NCBI GenBank assembly: GCA_030694975.1
Contig: JAUYTU010000019.1
Span: 62,001-126,000 of the forward strand
Direction: 5' to 3'
DNA length: 64,000 nucleotides
Source: Erysipelotrichaceae bacterium
GTDB taxonomy: Bacteria > Bacillota_I > Bacilli_A > Erysipelotrichales > Erysipelotrichaceae
The notes below the pieces were generated by a model. That model searched no databases and had not been told where the DNA came from. It was given only the letters and a program-made list of their open reading frames with translations. Positions 32,820 to 41,575 of the stretch are shown here, one piece after another. Position numbers and translations under genes: made by a program. Every line of letters starts with the position of its first letter. Within the stretch, counting starts at the first letter, position 1.

Positions 32820-33425
32820 ATGAAGAGAAAATTGTCGCTTTATAGCATGATTAAGATATTAATAATCGTTGCTGTGGCAGTATTTGTTGGGGTTTTTACA
32901 ATGAACTTATTTAATATCAAACTCGTAAGAGATTCTGAAATTGGAGTTTCTGGAGTTCTGACTGAAATCAAACAGATATCACAGTTGGATACAGTTGAAA
33001 TGTACTTCAATGAAATTTTGGATTACAGAGAGGCTATTAAAATCAATGATATTCAAATACCGTTTACGGAGAAGTCATTTATATTTGTGGTGAAGGCTAA
33101 AGTTCAAGCAGGTATTGATTTGGCTTCACTTTCAGAAGAAGATATAAGAATCGAAGATAAGAAAATTACATTGACCTTAAACAAAGCAAAAATTACTTCA
33201 AAAGAAATCTTGGAGTATAGTGCATATGATGAGAAAGATGGATTGTTCAATCGTGTAAACAATGACGACACCCTTAAGACTTTAAATGAATTTCGCGTTC
33301 GACTGGATAAACAAGCAATCGATAGCGGTATTCTGACAAAAGCTGAAGATAACGCTAAACTTGTGTTAAGCAGCATCTTGCGCCTAATGGGCTTTGAAGA
33401 GATTGTCATAAATTTCAGTGATTAG
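32820..33425 (+). CDS. DUF4230 family membrane-anchored protein
   Basis: 201 residues from the ATG behind GGAGGAG. One N-terminal helix (12-34) then the DUF4230 domain with QISQLDTVEMYFNEILDYREA and FIFVVKAKVQAGIDLASLSEEDIRIEDKKITLTLNKAKI. The family is widespread and unassigned; topology suggests an anchor with the domain outside. Followed by a good terminator. No clear consensus promoter is seen in the 210 bp upstream. Confidence 0.75.
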   Translation: MKRKLSLYSMIKILIIVAVAVFVGVFTMNLFNIKLVRDSEIGVSGVLTEIKQISQLDTVEMYFNEILDYREAIKINDIQIPFTEKSFIFVVKAKVQAGIDLASLSEEDIRIEDKKITLTLNKAKITSKEILEYSAYDEKDGLFNRVNNDDTLKTLNEFRVRLDKQAIDSGILTKAEDNAKLVLSSILRLMGFEEIVINFSD

Positions 33426-33436
33426 TTAAGCATTTG

Positions 33437-33460
33437 AGCCTTACTTATAAGGCTTTTTTT
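33437..33460 (+). terminator. Terminator of DUF4230 gene
   Basis: AGCCTTA/TAAGGCT hairpin, CTTA loop, then T run. Confidence 0.88.
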
Positions 33461-33533
33461 GTGTTTTTTTACTTTGCCTAAAATATGCTAAAAGGTAGTA
33501 TTTATTATTCAGAAAATTTATGTTAAGATAAAA

Positions 33534-33539
33534 AAAACA
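33534..33539 (+). promoter_or_regulatory. Extended -10 element for the structured RNA
   Basis: TGTTAAGAT is an extended -10 (TGN + TAAGAT) with a weak -35 (TTTATT at 33511-33516, 17-bp spacer). It would start transcription near 33545. Confidence 0.4.
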
Positions 33540-33544
33540 AATAG

Positions 33545-33704
33545 ACGACTATATTTATTCGTCAGGTGCGGAATAGACAAGACTTAGTCCCTATTCCTCA
33601 AGGTCTTTAAAGGCACGAATTATTCTGTCTGACCTTGGCATATTATATGCAACCATTAGTTTTCGGGTGATTGTTTCAATCATCAGTTAACTGATGGTTT
33701 TTTT
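33545..33704 (+). ncRNA. Candidate structured RNA with built-in terminator
   Basis: This gap of 367 bp (33426-33792) contains no protein gene. It folds into a GACG/CGTC hairpin (33544-33563), a GGAATAG/CTATTCC stem enclosing GAC-TTA-GTC (33570-33597), a CAAGGTC/GACCTTG stem (33599-33637), a GCATAT palindrome, and a two-tier terminator: AACCATTAGTT/AACTGATGGTT (33651-33661 with 33689-33699) around GGTGATTG/CAATCATC, then a T run to 33704. It may be a small RNA, or the attenuating leader of the RNase H gene at 33793. The rest, 33705-33792, shows only an RBS-like AGGAGG at 33709 and nothing else I recognise. Confidence 0.55.
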
Positions 33705-33792
33705 GTTAGGAGGACCCAATGGAAATCAAATAAAGAACAATTGAATCTGCAAACTCTAGGCTCTATTAAATTCAAATGAAAGGAAAATTAAA

Positions 33793-34287
33793 ATGAAACT
33801 AGACGGGTTAAACACACGACCTATGGTCAAAAAAAATGAAAGACCGATCAAGATTTATGTTGATGGCAGCTATAATCCATTAACAAATGTCATTGGGTGT
33901 GCATTTGCACTATTTGACGAAACCAGTAAACGACCGTATCGTGTCGCTTTTGGAAAGAAATTGAAATCACAAGTTAACTATGGTTCAAGTATTGCTGAAA
34001 TGATTGCCGTAATGACCGCAATTAAGGCGGCTTGCTCACTTTGTTATTCCCATATCATCATTTGCCACGATTGGGATGGCGTTGCACATTTTTCTAAATG
34101 TGAAAACATAAAGAGTCGACACAAAACATGTCCAAAATTTGGTGAGTATGCAAAGTATGTTGATAAAGCAAGAAAAAGTATCAACATTGAGTTTGTGCAA
34201 GTCAAGGCACACTCGGATGATGAACTCAACTGCCTTGTTGATCAAATGGCTAAATCTCGAGCAATCGCTTATTCTTCAGTATCGTAA
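33793..34287 (+). CDS. Ribonuclease H-like protein
   Basis: 164 residues. Active-site pattern of RNase HI: Asp in IYVDGSYNP, Glu in SIAEMIAVMTAIKAA, Asp in IIICHDWDGV and the late Asp in AHSDDELNCLVDQMAKSRA. An N-terminal basic stretch precedes it. It hydrolyses RNA in RNA/DNA hybrids in type I RNases H, but its divergence means another RNase H-fold nuclease role is possible. It lies just after the structured element. Confidence 0.75.
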   Translation: MKLDGLNTRPMVKKNERPIKIYVDGSYNPLTNVIGCAFALFDETSKRPYRVAFGKKLKSQVNYGSSIAEMIAVMTAIKAACSLCYSHIIICHDWDGVAHFSKCENIKSRHKTCPKFGEYAKYVDKARKSINIEFVQVKAHSDDELNCLVDQMAKSRAIAYSSVS

Positions 34288-34377
34288 ATCAACAAACTGA
34301 AGCTATGCAATAATACGGATGTGAGTTTCATTGTATAATGTTGAGTAAGATACATAGGAGCAAAAGGGGAGATAGAA

Positions 34378-35433
34378 ATGCTAATAGATAAAATTGAAAG
34401 ATTATTAAACAAGCAGTCAAAGAAACTAAAAACCTTACAGTTTAGCATGAAGGTACCAAAGCTTAACTTAAACTATGAGTACTCATCAACAGTTGCTGAG
34501 CAGAAATTTCATAGTGCCAGTGTCGGCAAACTTATGACCACGGTTTTGATATTTAAGGCGGTTGAGGAAAAGCGGTTCTCCCTTGATTCAAAAGTTGAAG
34601 ACTATCTTGACTCAAGTGTTCTAGATCATCTGTGCGTCTATCAAGAAGTTGACTATCGAAATCTTGTTACCATAAGACATTTGCTCGGACATACCTCGGG
34701 CATTAATGATTACTTTGAAAGCAAGACCATTGATGGATCCGTATTTATGGATGAGATAATAAAACAACCGGATAAATTCTGGAAACCACTTGATCTGATT
34801 CGCTTTACTCAAGAGAAGCAGAAGTGTATTTCGATTCCAGGTGAGAAATTTCTTTATTCGGATACCGGCTTTATCTTGTTAGGCTTGATTATCGAAAAAG
34901 TATTCGACCAGCCATTCCATAAAGTACTTGAAGACCTTATTTTAATTCCTTGTGAAATGAAGAATACCGGATTGTGCTTCTATAGCGATGGATTTAACCC
35001 AACTGAACTTGCGCCACTTATTCTAAATGAAGTTGACATTCGCAGCTTTAAAAGTTTGAGCTGTGACTTTTCCGGTGGCGGACTGTGGACGACAACCGCA
35101 GATCTGCAAAAATTTCTTCAACAATTGCATGACTTTCAATTGATCAGTGAAGTTTCGGTTAACTCCATGGCCACATTCAACCAGAAGTTCCGACAGGGAA
35201 TTATGTATGGATTGGGAATGATGCAACTGCGATTTGAACAGTTCTTCTTTCTATTAAAATCACTGCCTCGCTTACAAGGTCATTTAGGTGTTACCGGGGT
35301 ACACGCCTGGGTAGATCCTATTTCTCATGCTACCTATGTGATGAATGTCGGTAGTATTCAAGACATGGCTCGCAGCTTTCAATTACTTATTCAAATCGTT
35401 CAAATGGTTGAAAAGGAGTCAAAGAAAGTTTAA
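34378..35433 (+). CDS. Serine hydrolase, class C beta-lactamase fold
   Basis: 351 residues behind GGGAGA. Ser48-Val-Gly-Lys51 in FHSASVGKLMTTVLIF is the SxxK catalytic pair, and YSDTGFILLGLIIEK gives the YxN-type motif (here Y-S-D). HLLGHTSGINDYFESK is typical of the family, which includes esterases, D-aminopeptidases and beta-lactamase-like proteins. No signal peptide is seen, so it is probably cytosolic or surface-leaky, and not a resistance determinant on this evidence. Confidence 0.8.
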   Translation: MLIDKIERLLNKQSKKLKTLQFSMKVPKLNLNYEYSSTVAEQKFHSASVGKLMTTVLIFKAVEEKRFSLDSKVEDYLDSSVLDHLCVYQEVDYRNLVTIRHLLGHTSGINDYFESKTIDGSVFMDEIIKQPDKFWKPLDLIRFTQEKQKCISIPGEKFLYSDTGFILLGLIIEKVFDQPFHKVLEDLILIPCEMKNTGLCFYSDGFNPTELAPLILNEVDIRSFKSLSCDFSGGGLWTTTADLQKFLQQLHDFQLISEVSVNSMATFNQKFRQGIMYGLGMMQLRFEQFFFLLKSLPRLQGHLGVTGVHAWVDPISHATYVMNVGSIQDMARSFQLLIQIVQMVEKESKKV

Positions 35434-35489
35434 TAACTAGTACCGAAATTTAAGCAATTTTTGATGTTATAATCGGATAGAGGGATCTT

Positions 35490-36101
35490 ATGTCACCACT
35501 TATCATTTTATATCTGATCAGTTGGTCAATGCTTATGATAACCGTCCTGTGCAAGCAATCACAGGTTCTTTACCGATGGATAAAAATCATCACAGCCATA
35601 CTATTTGTAATGATTGGAACCATGAATGAGAACCGGATGATTCTGGCTCCTTTGATATTATTCTTCGTTGGTGATGTATTTCTGGCATTTGCCAATGGCG
35701 GAAAGGTCAAGCGCTGGTTGATAGGGGGTCTGATCTTTTTCTGGATGGGACATATCGGTTTAATCTTCTGTATGATTACACAGAGATTTCATTATTTAAC
35801 CCTGGTTTTCAGTCTTATTCCCGTTGTCATGATGCTACTCATTCGAAAAGTATTCTCTAAAATTGATTTTCGAGGACTGTTTCTTATACTTACCACATAC
35901 GCATATACCTTGGGAATCCTAGGGTCTTTGGCAATACTCAACTTTACGCTTCTACCAATACTTGCCTGGGGAATCATGATCTTCATCCTCAGCGACATCT
36001 GCCTGATTTTCTGGTACTTCTATCCTCAATGTCCAAGAATCGTCAAATTAATCAACGTAATTACCTATTTTGGATCCGTATTACTGATTGCACTGTCCTG
36101 A
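35490..36101 (+). CDS. YhhN/TMEM86-like lysoplasmalogenase family membrane protein
   Basis: 203 residues, almost entirely hydrophobic helices (about eight). FFVGDVFLAFANGGKVKRWLIGGLIFFWMGHIGLIFCMI has the conserved GDVxLA and GHxxYI-like motifs of the family, whose mammalian members hydrolyse lysoplasmalogen. A bacterial substrate is likely an ether or lyso-phospholipid, by inference. Confidence 0.75.
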   Translation: MSPLIILYLISWSMLMITVLCKQSQVLYRWIKIITAILFVMIGTMNENRMILAPLILFFVGDVFLAFANGGKVKRWLIGGLIFFWMGHIGLIFCMITQRFHYLTLVFSLIPVVMMLLIRKVFSKIDFRGLFLILTTYAYTLGILGSLAILNFTLLPILAWGIMIFILSDICLIFWYFYPQCPRIVKLINVITYFGSVLLIALS

Positions 36102-36103
36102 CC

Positions 36104-36149
36104 TTGCATTGTCCGCATTTTTTTCGTATAATAGTTGCGCACGCAACTA
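36104..36149 (+). promoter_or_regulatory. marR-ABC promoter with perfect operator
   Basis: TTGCAT at 36104-36109, 17 bp, TATAAT at 36127-36132, followed at once by TAGTTGCG-CA-CGCAACTA (36132-36149), a perfect 8-bp-arm palindrome over the transcription start. This suits autorepression by the MarR protein encoded 12 bp downstream. Confidence 0.82.
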
Positions 36150-36160
36150 ATGGAGGTCCT

Positions 36161-36598
36161 ATGTTACCAATTATCAAAAACATCAGTATTATCGAACGAT
36201 GCAACATACTATTCAGAAATGAAGCTTTCAGAAAATTTGATTTAAGTGGCTATCAATACAGTTATCTGATTGAAATATGTCGAAATCCGGGCATCTCTCA
36301 AGAACAGCTAACCAAAAACATGCACATTGACAAAAGTAATGTGGGTCGGGGATTGACATCGCTTTTGGAAAAAGATTACATCACGCGTCATACCAACCCA
36401 AGCGATAATCGCTATATACTGCTTTATCCCACCCAGAAAGCAACGTTGATTTACGATGAGCTACGCGAAATCATCATTCGCGAACGTACTTTTCTGATGG
36501 ATGAGTTTAGTGAAGAAGAAGAAAAACAACTTGTTGCTCTGCTTGAGAAACTGAAGAACAGAGCGCTGTTATTAAAAGAGTGGGGAGAAAATTTATGA
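36161..36598 (+). CDS. MarR family transcriptional regulator
   Basis: 145 residues from the ATG behind GGAGG. Winged-helix MarR protein: LIEICRNPGISQEQLTKNMHIDKSNVGRGLTSLLEKDYITRHTNPSDNRYILLYPTQKA with the DxRxxxxxLT-type wing. It likely represses the ABC exporter operon (genes overlapping by 4 bp) until an inhibitory compound binds, acting at the palindrome over the start site. Confidence 0.9.
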   Translation: MLPIIKNISIIERCNILFRNEAFRKFDLSGYQYSYLIEICRNPGISQEQLTKNMHIDKSNVGRGLTSLLEKDYITRHTNPSDNRYILLYPTQKATLIYDELREIIIRERTFLMDEFSEEEEKQLVALLEKLKNRALLLKEWGENL

Positions 36599-38313
36599 GG
36601 ATCGTATTGTCCTATTTAAATCCCTATAAATATAAGTTGATCGTCAATCTGCTCGTAAAAAGTGGAGCAACCTTAATGGAACTGTTTTTACCATGGTTAC
36701 TCGCCTATGTCATCGATACCATCATACCGCGGGAAGATGTTAGCGCTGTTATTTTCTTCGGTGTTCTGATGCTCATCAGTTCGGCCTTGGCATTTATTGG
36801 AAATGTTGTCGCCAATCGAATGGCCGCACGCATAGCGAGCGATGCCATCAAAACACTGCGCGATGACGGATACACCAAAATCATGAACTTCTCTAATCGC
36901 ACCGTCGATGAGTTTAAGATACCTTCATTGGTATCACGAATGACCACCGACACTTATCATATATACCGAATGTTCAACGTCGTACAGCGCATCGGCGTAC
37001 GCGCACCCATTTTATTAATCGGAAGTGTTTTTCTGATGATCATGATCGATTTGAACCTAGCCTTAGTACTCATCGCCTTAATGCCCCTGATCGTCGCTGT
37101 TATTTACTTTATCTCACGACGCGGCGTTCCATATTACAGCCAACTGCAAAAAGAGTTGGACAGTCTGATTCGAATCGTACGCGAAAACATCGCTGGCATC
37201 CGGGTCATTAAAGCATTGGCAAAAGAAAAAGATGAACAAGCGAAATTTGAGCAAGTCAATCTTGCGGTAAGTAAGAAAGAGCGCTCCGCTGGGTATGTCG
37301 TATCGATGCTCAACCCCATGATGAACCTGCTTCTTAATATGGGATTGATTATGATACTTTACTTCGGTGCGATCCGCGTCAGTCAAGGACTCAGCCAGAC
37401 CGGCAGTATCATTGCCTTTCTAACCTACTTTACGTTGATACTCATGTCCTTTATGGCACTCAACCGCATATTCTTAATGTACTCACGAGCCAACGCCTCC
37501 GCCCTTCGGATTGTGGAGATACTAAACAGAGAAGATGCTTTTGAAGTTATTGATGATCAATCACCGTACACAGAGATGCACTTAGAATTTCGAAATGTCG
37601 ACTTCTCTTACAATAAAACAAAAAATCACTTAGAAAACATCTCTTTTCAAATTCGACGCAATGAGACCTTTGGTATTATCGGTTCGACCGGAAGCGGAAA
37701 ATCAACGATTGCACAACTGCTCTTGCGATTCTACGATGTAGATAGAGGTCAGATTCTGATTAACGGAAAAGATATAAAATCGTATGACTTGAAAGAGTTG
37801 CGATCGATGTTTGGGGTCGTTCTTCAAAATGACGTGCTCTTCTCATCCACGGTATCCGACAATATCCGTTTTGGACGACATGTTGAAGATGAATCGCTGA
37901 TGGATGCGGCTGATATGGCACAAGCCACCGAATTCATCGATAAACTCCAAGATAAATATCAGCAGGAAGTTCTGCGTGGCGGAGCCAATTTCTCGGGCGG
38001 ACAACGCCAACGTATGCTCATTGCCCGAGCCTTGGCGGATCATCCGGAAGTTTTGATATTTGATGATGCATCCAGCGCTCTTGATTATAAAACAGACGCG
38101 ACATTACGCAATCGCTTACGCAAAAGCGGCATGTCTACCGTCATATTAATTGCCCAACGCGTATCAACGGTGTTAAATGCGGATAATATCATGGTTTTAG
38201 AAGAGGGACAAATCGTCGGCTTAGGAACCCATGAACTACTTGTTCGCGACTGCGATGTCTATCGCGAACTGGTCGAGTTGCAGTTAGGAGGTAAGGAATA
38301 TGTCAATGCCTAG
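36595..38313 (+). CDS. ABC exporter subunit with degenerate ATPase site
   Basis: 572 residues from the ATG behind GGGAG, overlapping marR by 4 bp. N-terminal six-helix exporter domain and C-terminal ATPase: Walker A GSTGSGKST near 363, signature FSGGQRQRM, Walker B VLIFDDASSALD, where the usual catalytic Glu is Asp, and LIAQRVSTV, where the H-loop His is Gln. It is therefore the half with the non-catalytic nucleotide site in a heterodimeric exporter (LmrCD/BmrCD/TM287-288 type). Likely exports drugs or lipids. Confidence 0.9.
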   Translation: MRIVLSYLNPYKYKLIVNLLVKSGATLMELFLPWLLAYVIDTIIPREDVSAVIFFGVLMLISSALAFIGNVVANRMAARIASDAIKTLRDDGYTKIMNFSNRTVDEFKIPSLVSRMTTDTYHIYRMFNVVQRIGVRAPILLIGSVFLMIMIDLNLALVLIALMPLIVAVIYFISRRGVPYYSQLQKELDSLIRIVRENIAGIRVIKALAKEKDEQAKFEQVNLAVSKKERSAGYVVSMLNPMMNLLLNMGLIMILYFGAIRVSQGLSQTGSIIAFLTYFTLILMSFMALNRIFLMYSRANASALRIVEILNREDAFEVIDDQSPYTEMHLEFRNVDFSYNKTKNHLENISFQIRRNETFGIIGSTGSGKSTIAQLLLRFYDVDRGQILINGKDIKSYDLKELRSMFGVVLQNDVLFSSTVSDNIRFGRHVEDESLMDAADMAQATEFIDKLQDKYQQEVLRGGANFSGGQRQRMLIARALADHPEVLIFDDASSALDYKTDATLRNRLRKSGMSTVILIAQRVSTVLNADNIMVLEEGQIVGLGTHELLVRDCDVYRELVELQLGGKEYVNA

Positions 38314-40090
38314 AGGCGGTGGCGGTCCGATTAGCGATGCTACGGACAAACCGCAAAACACAAAAGCGACACTGATGAAATTGATGAAGTATATCAAAGC
38401 TCAGCGCTGGCTGTTTGGATTGGCAATATTGCTCTCCATAATGGCCAATGCCCTTCAATTGATCGGCCCGTTTTTGACCGGTCAAATCATCGATTACATT
38501 CGATTGGGCGATTTCGTTGTTACCTGGCCCAAAATCCAACAAGTATTACTGTTGATGATCATCTTCTACGCTTTCTCAGCCGCAATGCTCTATGCCTTGC
38601 AAGTTCTGATGATTTATATATCCCAGCGCATCGTTGTCAGTATGCGCAAGGACTTATTTGAAAAATTCACCTCACTGCCGGTAAGTTACTTCGACCGACA
38701 CCAAATTGGCGATATGCTCAGTCGGATGTCCTATGATATTGACACCATCAATACATCCATGTCGTCCGATGTGGTTCAACTTTTCGGAAGTATCATTACA
38801 GTCGTCGGAGCGTTTGGCATGATGGCCTTTATCTCACCGCTGTTATTACTAATCTTTATCGTAACGATACCGGCATCCATCTTCACCACTCGGTATTTAG
38901 CCAAAAAGACACGACCTCTGTTTCGAATTCGTTCGCGAAAACTGGGTGATATGAATGGTTTTATCGAAGAAACGATTTCCGGTCAGAAAACCGTGAAAGC
39001 GTACAGCCAACAGGATAAGATGATTGAGGAATTTAAGGCAAAAAATCTCGATGCTTCAGAAGCTTATTATAAGGCGGACTACTACGGAAGTATGACCGGT
39101 CCGGCCATATCACTTATTAACAATATTTCAATGGCTTTGATCAGCTTGTTTGGATCATTGCTCTACTTATTTAAATACATTACCTTAGGAAACATCTCAT
39201 CTTTCTTACTCTACTCACGCAAATTCTCAGGTCCGATCAATGAAGCCGCCAACATCGTTGCGGAACTACAATCAACCTTAGCAGCTTCTGAGCGGGTCTT
39301 TCGAGTGTTGGAAAGTGAGAACGAGACCGAAGATTTGGTTACACAATTGTACCCGAAAACCGATACCGGCGAAGTTATTTTCGAACATGTCAACTTTGGT
39401 TATGTTAACGATATCCCGGTCATTAAGGACTTAAATCTGCATGTCAAGCCAGGCAGTGTCGTCGCTATCGTCGGTCAGACCGGCGCAGGCAAAACGACGA
39501 TGATCAATTTACTGATGCGCTTCTACGATGTGGACAGCGGGCGGATTTTGATTGACGGCATCGATATACACACGACCAAACGCAAAGACTTGCGCGAGCA
39601 GTTTGCAATGGTCCTTCAGGATTCGTGGTTGTTCTACGGATCGATTTACGAAAACATATCCTATGGACATCCCGATGCAACTCTCGAAGATGTCATTCGC
39701 ATTGCCAAAGAAGTGAATATTCACCATTTTATTGAGCGATTACCGTTGGGTTATGATACCATTATTACAGATGACGGCATCAATATTTCCAAAGGTCAAA
39801 AACAGTTGATTACCATTGGTCGGGCGATGCTTCAAGATCGCAAGATGATCATTCTTGATGAAGCTACCAGCAATGTGGATACGCGCACGGAAATGAAAAT
39901 TCAAAAGGCGATGCGCAAGCTGATGCAAGGGAAGACCTGCTTTGTGATTGCCCATCGATTGAGTACCATTAAAAATGCGGATGTGATTTTGGTGGTTGAT
40001 GATGGTAACATTGTTGAAAAGGGAACCCATGAGTCACTGATGGAAGAAAAAGGCTTTTATTATCAAATGTTCATGTCTCAATTTGAGTAG
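38300..40090 (+). CDS. ABC exporter subunit with canonical ATPase site
   Basis: 596 residues, starting 14 bp before the previous stop behind AGGAGG. Six-helix domain and ATPase with Walker A GQTGAGKTTM, Walker B MIILDEATSNVD (Glu kept) and H-loop VIAHRLSTI, but an altered signature ISKGQKQL. Paired with the previous subunit, its Walker sites and the partner's FSGGQ form the consensus site, and the ISKGQ/Asp/Gln set forms the degenerate one. Longer N-terminus, rich in Gly, is typical of the larger half. Confidence 0.93.
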   Translation: MSMPRGGGGPISDATDKPQNTKATLMKLMKYIKAQRWLFGLAILLSIMANALQLIGPFLTGQIIDYIRLGDFVVTWPKIQQVLLLMIIFYAFSAAMLYALQVLMIYISQRIVVSMRKDLFEKFTSLPVSYFDRHQIGDMLSRMSYDIDTINTSMSSDVVQLFGSIITVVGAFGMMAFISPLLLLIFIVTIPASIFTTRYLAKKTRPLFRIRSRKLGDMNGFIEETISGQKTVKAYSQQDKMIEEFKAKNLDASEAYYKADYYGSMTGPAISLINNISMALISLFGSLLYLFKYITLGNISSFLLYSRKFSGPINEAANIVAELQSTLAASERVFRVLESENETEDLVTQLYPKTDTGEVIFEHVNFGYVNDIPVIKDLNLHVKPGSVVAIVGQTGAGKTTMINLLMRFYDVDSGRILIDGIDIHTTKRKDLREQFAMVLQDSWLFYGSIYENISYGHPDATLEDVIRIAKEVNIHHFIERLPLGYDTIITDDGINISKGQKQLITIGRAMLQDRKMIILDEATSNVDTRTEMKIQKAMRKLMQGKTCFVIAHRLSTIKNADVILVVDDGNIVEKGTHESLMEEKGFYYQMFMSQFE

Positions 40091-40102
40091 AAAGAGGAAC
40101 GT

Positions 40103-40185
40103 ATGACATTATCACTCGTATTGGTAATTGCGTAGTGGTTGTTTTCTTACTATTTGTCGCTGTAGCACTGATTTCAAGGCGATAA
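40103..40185 (+). pseudogene. Frameshifted mini membrane-peptide gene
   Basis: An ATG behind AGAGGAACGT opens MTLSLVLVIA then stops at 40133-40135. A -1 frame from 40132 continues VVVVFLLFVAVALISRR to TAA at 40183-40185. Joined by one base, this would be a ~27-residue single-helix peptide with a positively charged end. Either a lost small gene, a sequencing error, or a chance hydrophobic ORF. It lies between the exporter and the VOC protein. Confidence 0.3.
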
Positions 40186-40187
40186 TT

Positions 40188-40535
40188 ATGGACGTAGCTT
40201 CAGTCATTCATTTTTACGGAACCAAAGATCTGGTGAAGTGCCATGATTTTTATGTAAGCAAACTCGGATTTTCACTCTTTAAAGATCAAGGGATTTGCCA
40301 TATCTATCAACTGACAGCCACTTCTTACATAGGATTTTGCGAGCATATACCTATTCTGTGTGAAGAGCCCAGTCCCATCATTACGTTGATAGTACTCGAT
40401 GTGTGGATGGTTTATCACGCATGGAAATTTTGGATGACAATCGAGGAGCCAACGATTTCGAAAGAATTTCAAATTGAGCATTTCTTCGCTCAAGATCCCA
40501 ATGGTTATACCTTGGAAGTGCAACGATTTTTGTAA
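40188..40535 (+). CDS. VOC (glyoxalase/bleomycin-resistance) family protein
   Basis: 115 residues from the ATG behind AAGGCGA. Residues 1-60 (VIHFYGTKDLVKCHDFYVSKLGFSLFKDQGICHIYQL) and the end FFAQDPNGYTLEVQRFL are the VOC pattern; the DPNGYTLEVQ ending contributes the metal Glu in related proteins. It may bind a small drug or act as a dioxygenase-type or isomerase-type metalloenzyme; ligand unknown. Downstream of the exporter operon. Confidence 0.75.
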   Translation: MDVASVIHFYGTKDLVKCHDFYVSKLGFSLFKDQGICHIYQLTATSYIGFCEHIPILCEEPSPIITLIVLDVWMVYHAWKFWMTIEEPTISKEFQIEHFFAQDPNGYTLEVQRFL

Positions 40536-40540
40536 ATTTA

Positions 40541-40569
40541 TTGTCAAAAATGATAATTTTCGGTATAGT
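40541..40569 (+). promoter_or_regulatory. Promoter of the DUF1287 gene
   Basis: TTGTCA at 40541-40546, 17 bp, TATAGT at 40564-40569. The start codon is only 7 nt after the -10, so the mRNA may have little or no leader. Confidence 0.65.
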
Positions 40570-40576
40570 AAGAAGT

Positions 40577-41575
40577 ATGAAAAAACGTATCAATCAAAAA
40601 CTGCGCAGAAGGAATTTAACGGTGTTGGCCATGTTGGTCTGGACCCTAGCTTTTGGCATTTTTTATTTTGCTATGATGATTCCGAAGTGGGTTGAACAAA
40701 GCAAGTTGAAAGATCACCGAATGATTGTCTTGTCTCAGCACTTTATAAATAACGTACCGGATTATTTGCGTCATCCGTGGCATCGATATGATTTTGATCA
40801 AGGGGACGTCGTACTTTATAACAATGGACAATTTGGGATTCTGTTGGACGGACACAAAAGCAATTTAAGTGAAGTATTGAATCTGGAGTTTAACGAAATG
40901 GACAAAGGTTTGTATCCGAATTTCCGTTATGTATTGACACAGGGTACACAGTGGCAGGATTTACACGATGTATTGCCACAGCGCAGTTACAAAGCGGAGC
41001 ATTTTGGCATCAAGGAAACTGTATCAAGAGCTGATTACAACGATGACGGTATTCCGGATGCGCTGAATTTTGTATTAGGAGCCCGCGAAGGAGCGTATAG
41101 TTTAAGAACTTACGTCGATAAGTTCTATTGGAACTATTACCCACCGGAGGGGGAAGGTGTGTGTACCGACGTTATTTGGATGGCTTACAAAGAAGCAGGA
41201 TATGTCTTGAGACAAATGGTCAATAGAGATATTGCCGAAAATATAAGTGACTACTGGCGAATTACCTCTCCGGATGCAGCCATCGATTTTAGAAGGGTGA
41301 ACAACCTTTATATTTATCTTCGTCGAAACGCCATCGAGCTGACACCGGATTTAACACAAGTCGAACAGTGGCAGCCGGGGGATATCGTGGTTTTTTGGGG
41401 AAACCATATCGGAATTGTTTCGGATAAGCGTGATCGCTATGGATTGCCTCTGCTAATTCATCATGGTGGCGGACCGGGACGTGAGGAGTCAGCCATGCAC
41501 AAACAACCGATTTTAGGCCATTTCCGCTTTGATGCCACAAGACTTGGCCAAGAAGATTTGATTCCTTGGCAATGA
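40577..41575 (+). CDS. DUF1287 family protein with N-terminal anchor
   Basis: 332 residues from the ATG; a start 12 codons earlier would lie in the -35 element. One N-terminal helix (about 16-36) then an extracytoplasmic DUF1287 domain with GVCTDVIWMAYKEAGY, RRVNNLYIYLRRNA and QPGDIVVFWGNHIGIVSDK...LLIHHGGG. The Cys-His pattern makes it an NlpC/P60-like cysteine hydrolase relative. The N-terminal ~150 residues form an extra domain. Function untested, but peptidoglycan or peptide hydrolysis at the surface is plausible. An EF-hand-like DYNDDGIPD loop lies upstream of the core. Confidence 0.8.
   Translation: MKKRINQKLRRRNLTVLAMLVWTLAFGIFYFAMMIPKWVEQSKLKDHRMIVLSQHFINNVPDYLRHPWHRYDFDQGDVVLYNNGQFGILLDGHKSNLSEVLNLEFNEMDKGLYPNFRYVLTQGTQWQDLHDVLPQRSYKAEHFGIKETVSRADYNDDGIPDALNFVLGAREGAYSLRTYVDKFYWNYYPPEGEGVCTDVIWMAYKEAGYVLRQMVNRDIAENISDYWRITSPDAAIDFRRVNNLYIYLRRNAIELTPDLTQVEQWQPGDIVVFWGNHIGIVSDKRDRYGLPLLIHHGGGPGREESAMHKQPILGHFRFDATRLGQEDLIPWQ

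Noticed and set aside
32602-32823. 73-residue ORF filling the gap before the DUF4230 gene
   Set aside because: No RBS, no recognisable domain, start lies within the alcohol dehydrogenase gene on the other strand, and the reverse strand is equally open. Probably chance.
33545-33704. Known riboswitch class or T-box
   Set aside because: None of the conserved strings of T-box, FMN, TPP, SAM, purine, fluoride or guanidine elements that I know is present.
34378-35433. Beta-lactamase resistance gene
   Set aside because: Has the SxxK fold but no signal peptide and a Y-S-D motif rather than Y-x-N; it belongs to the broad serine hydrolase family, and resistance cannot be claimed.
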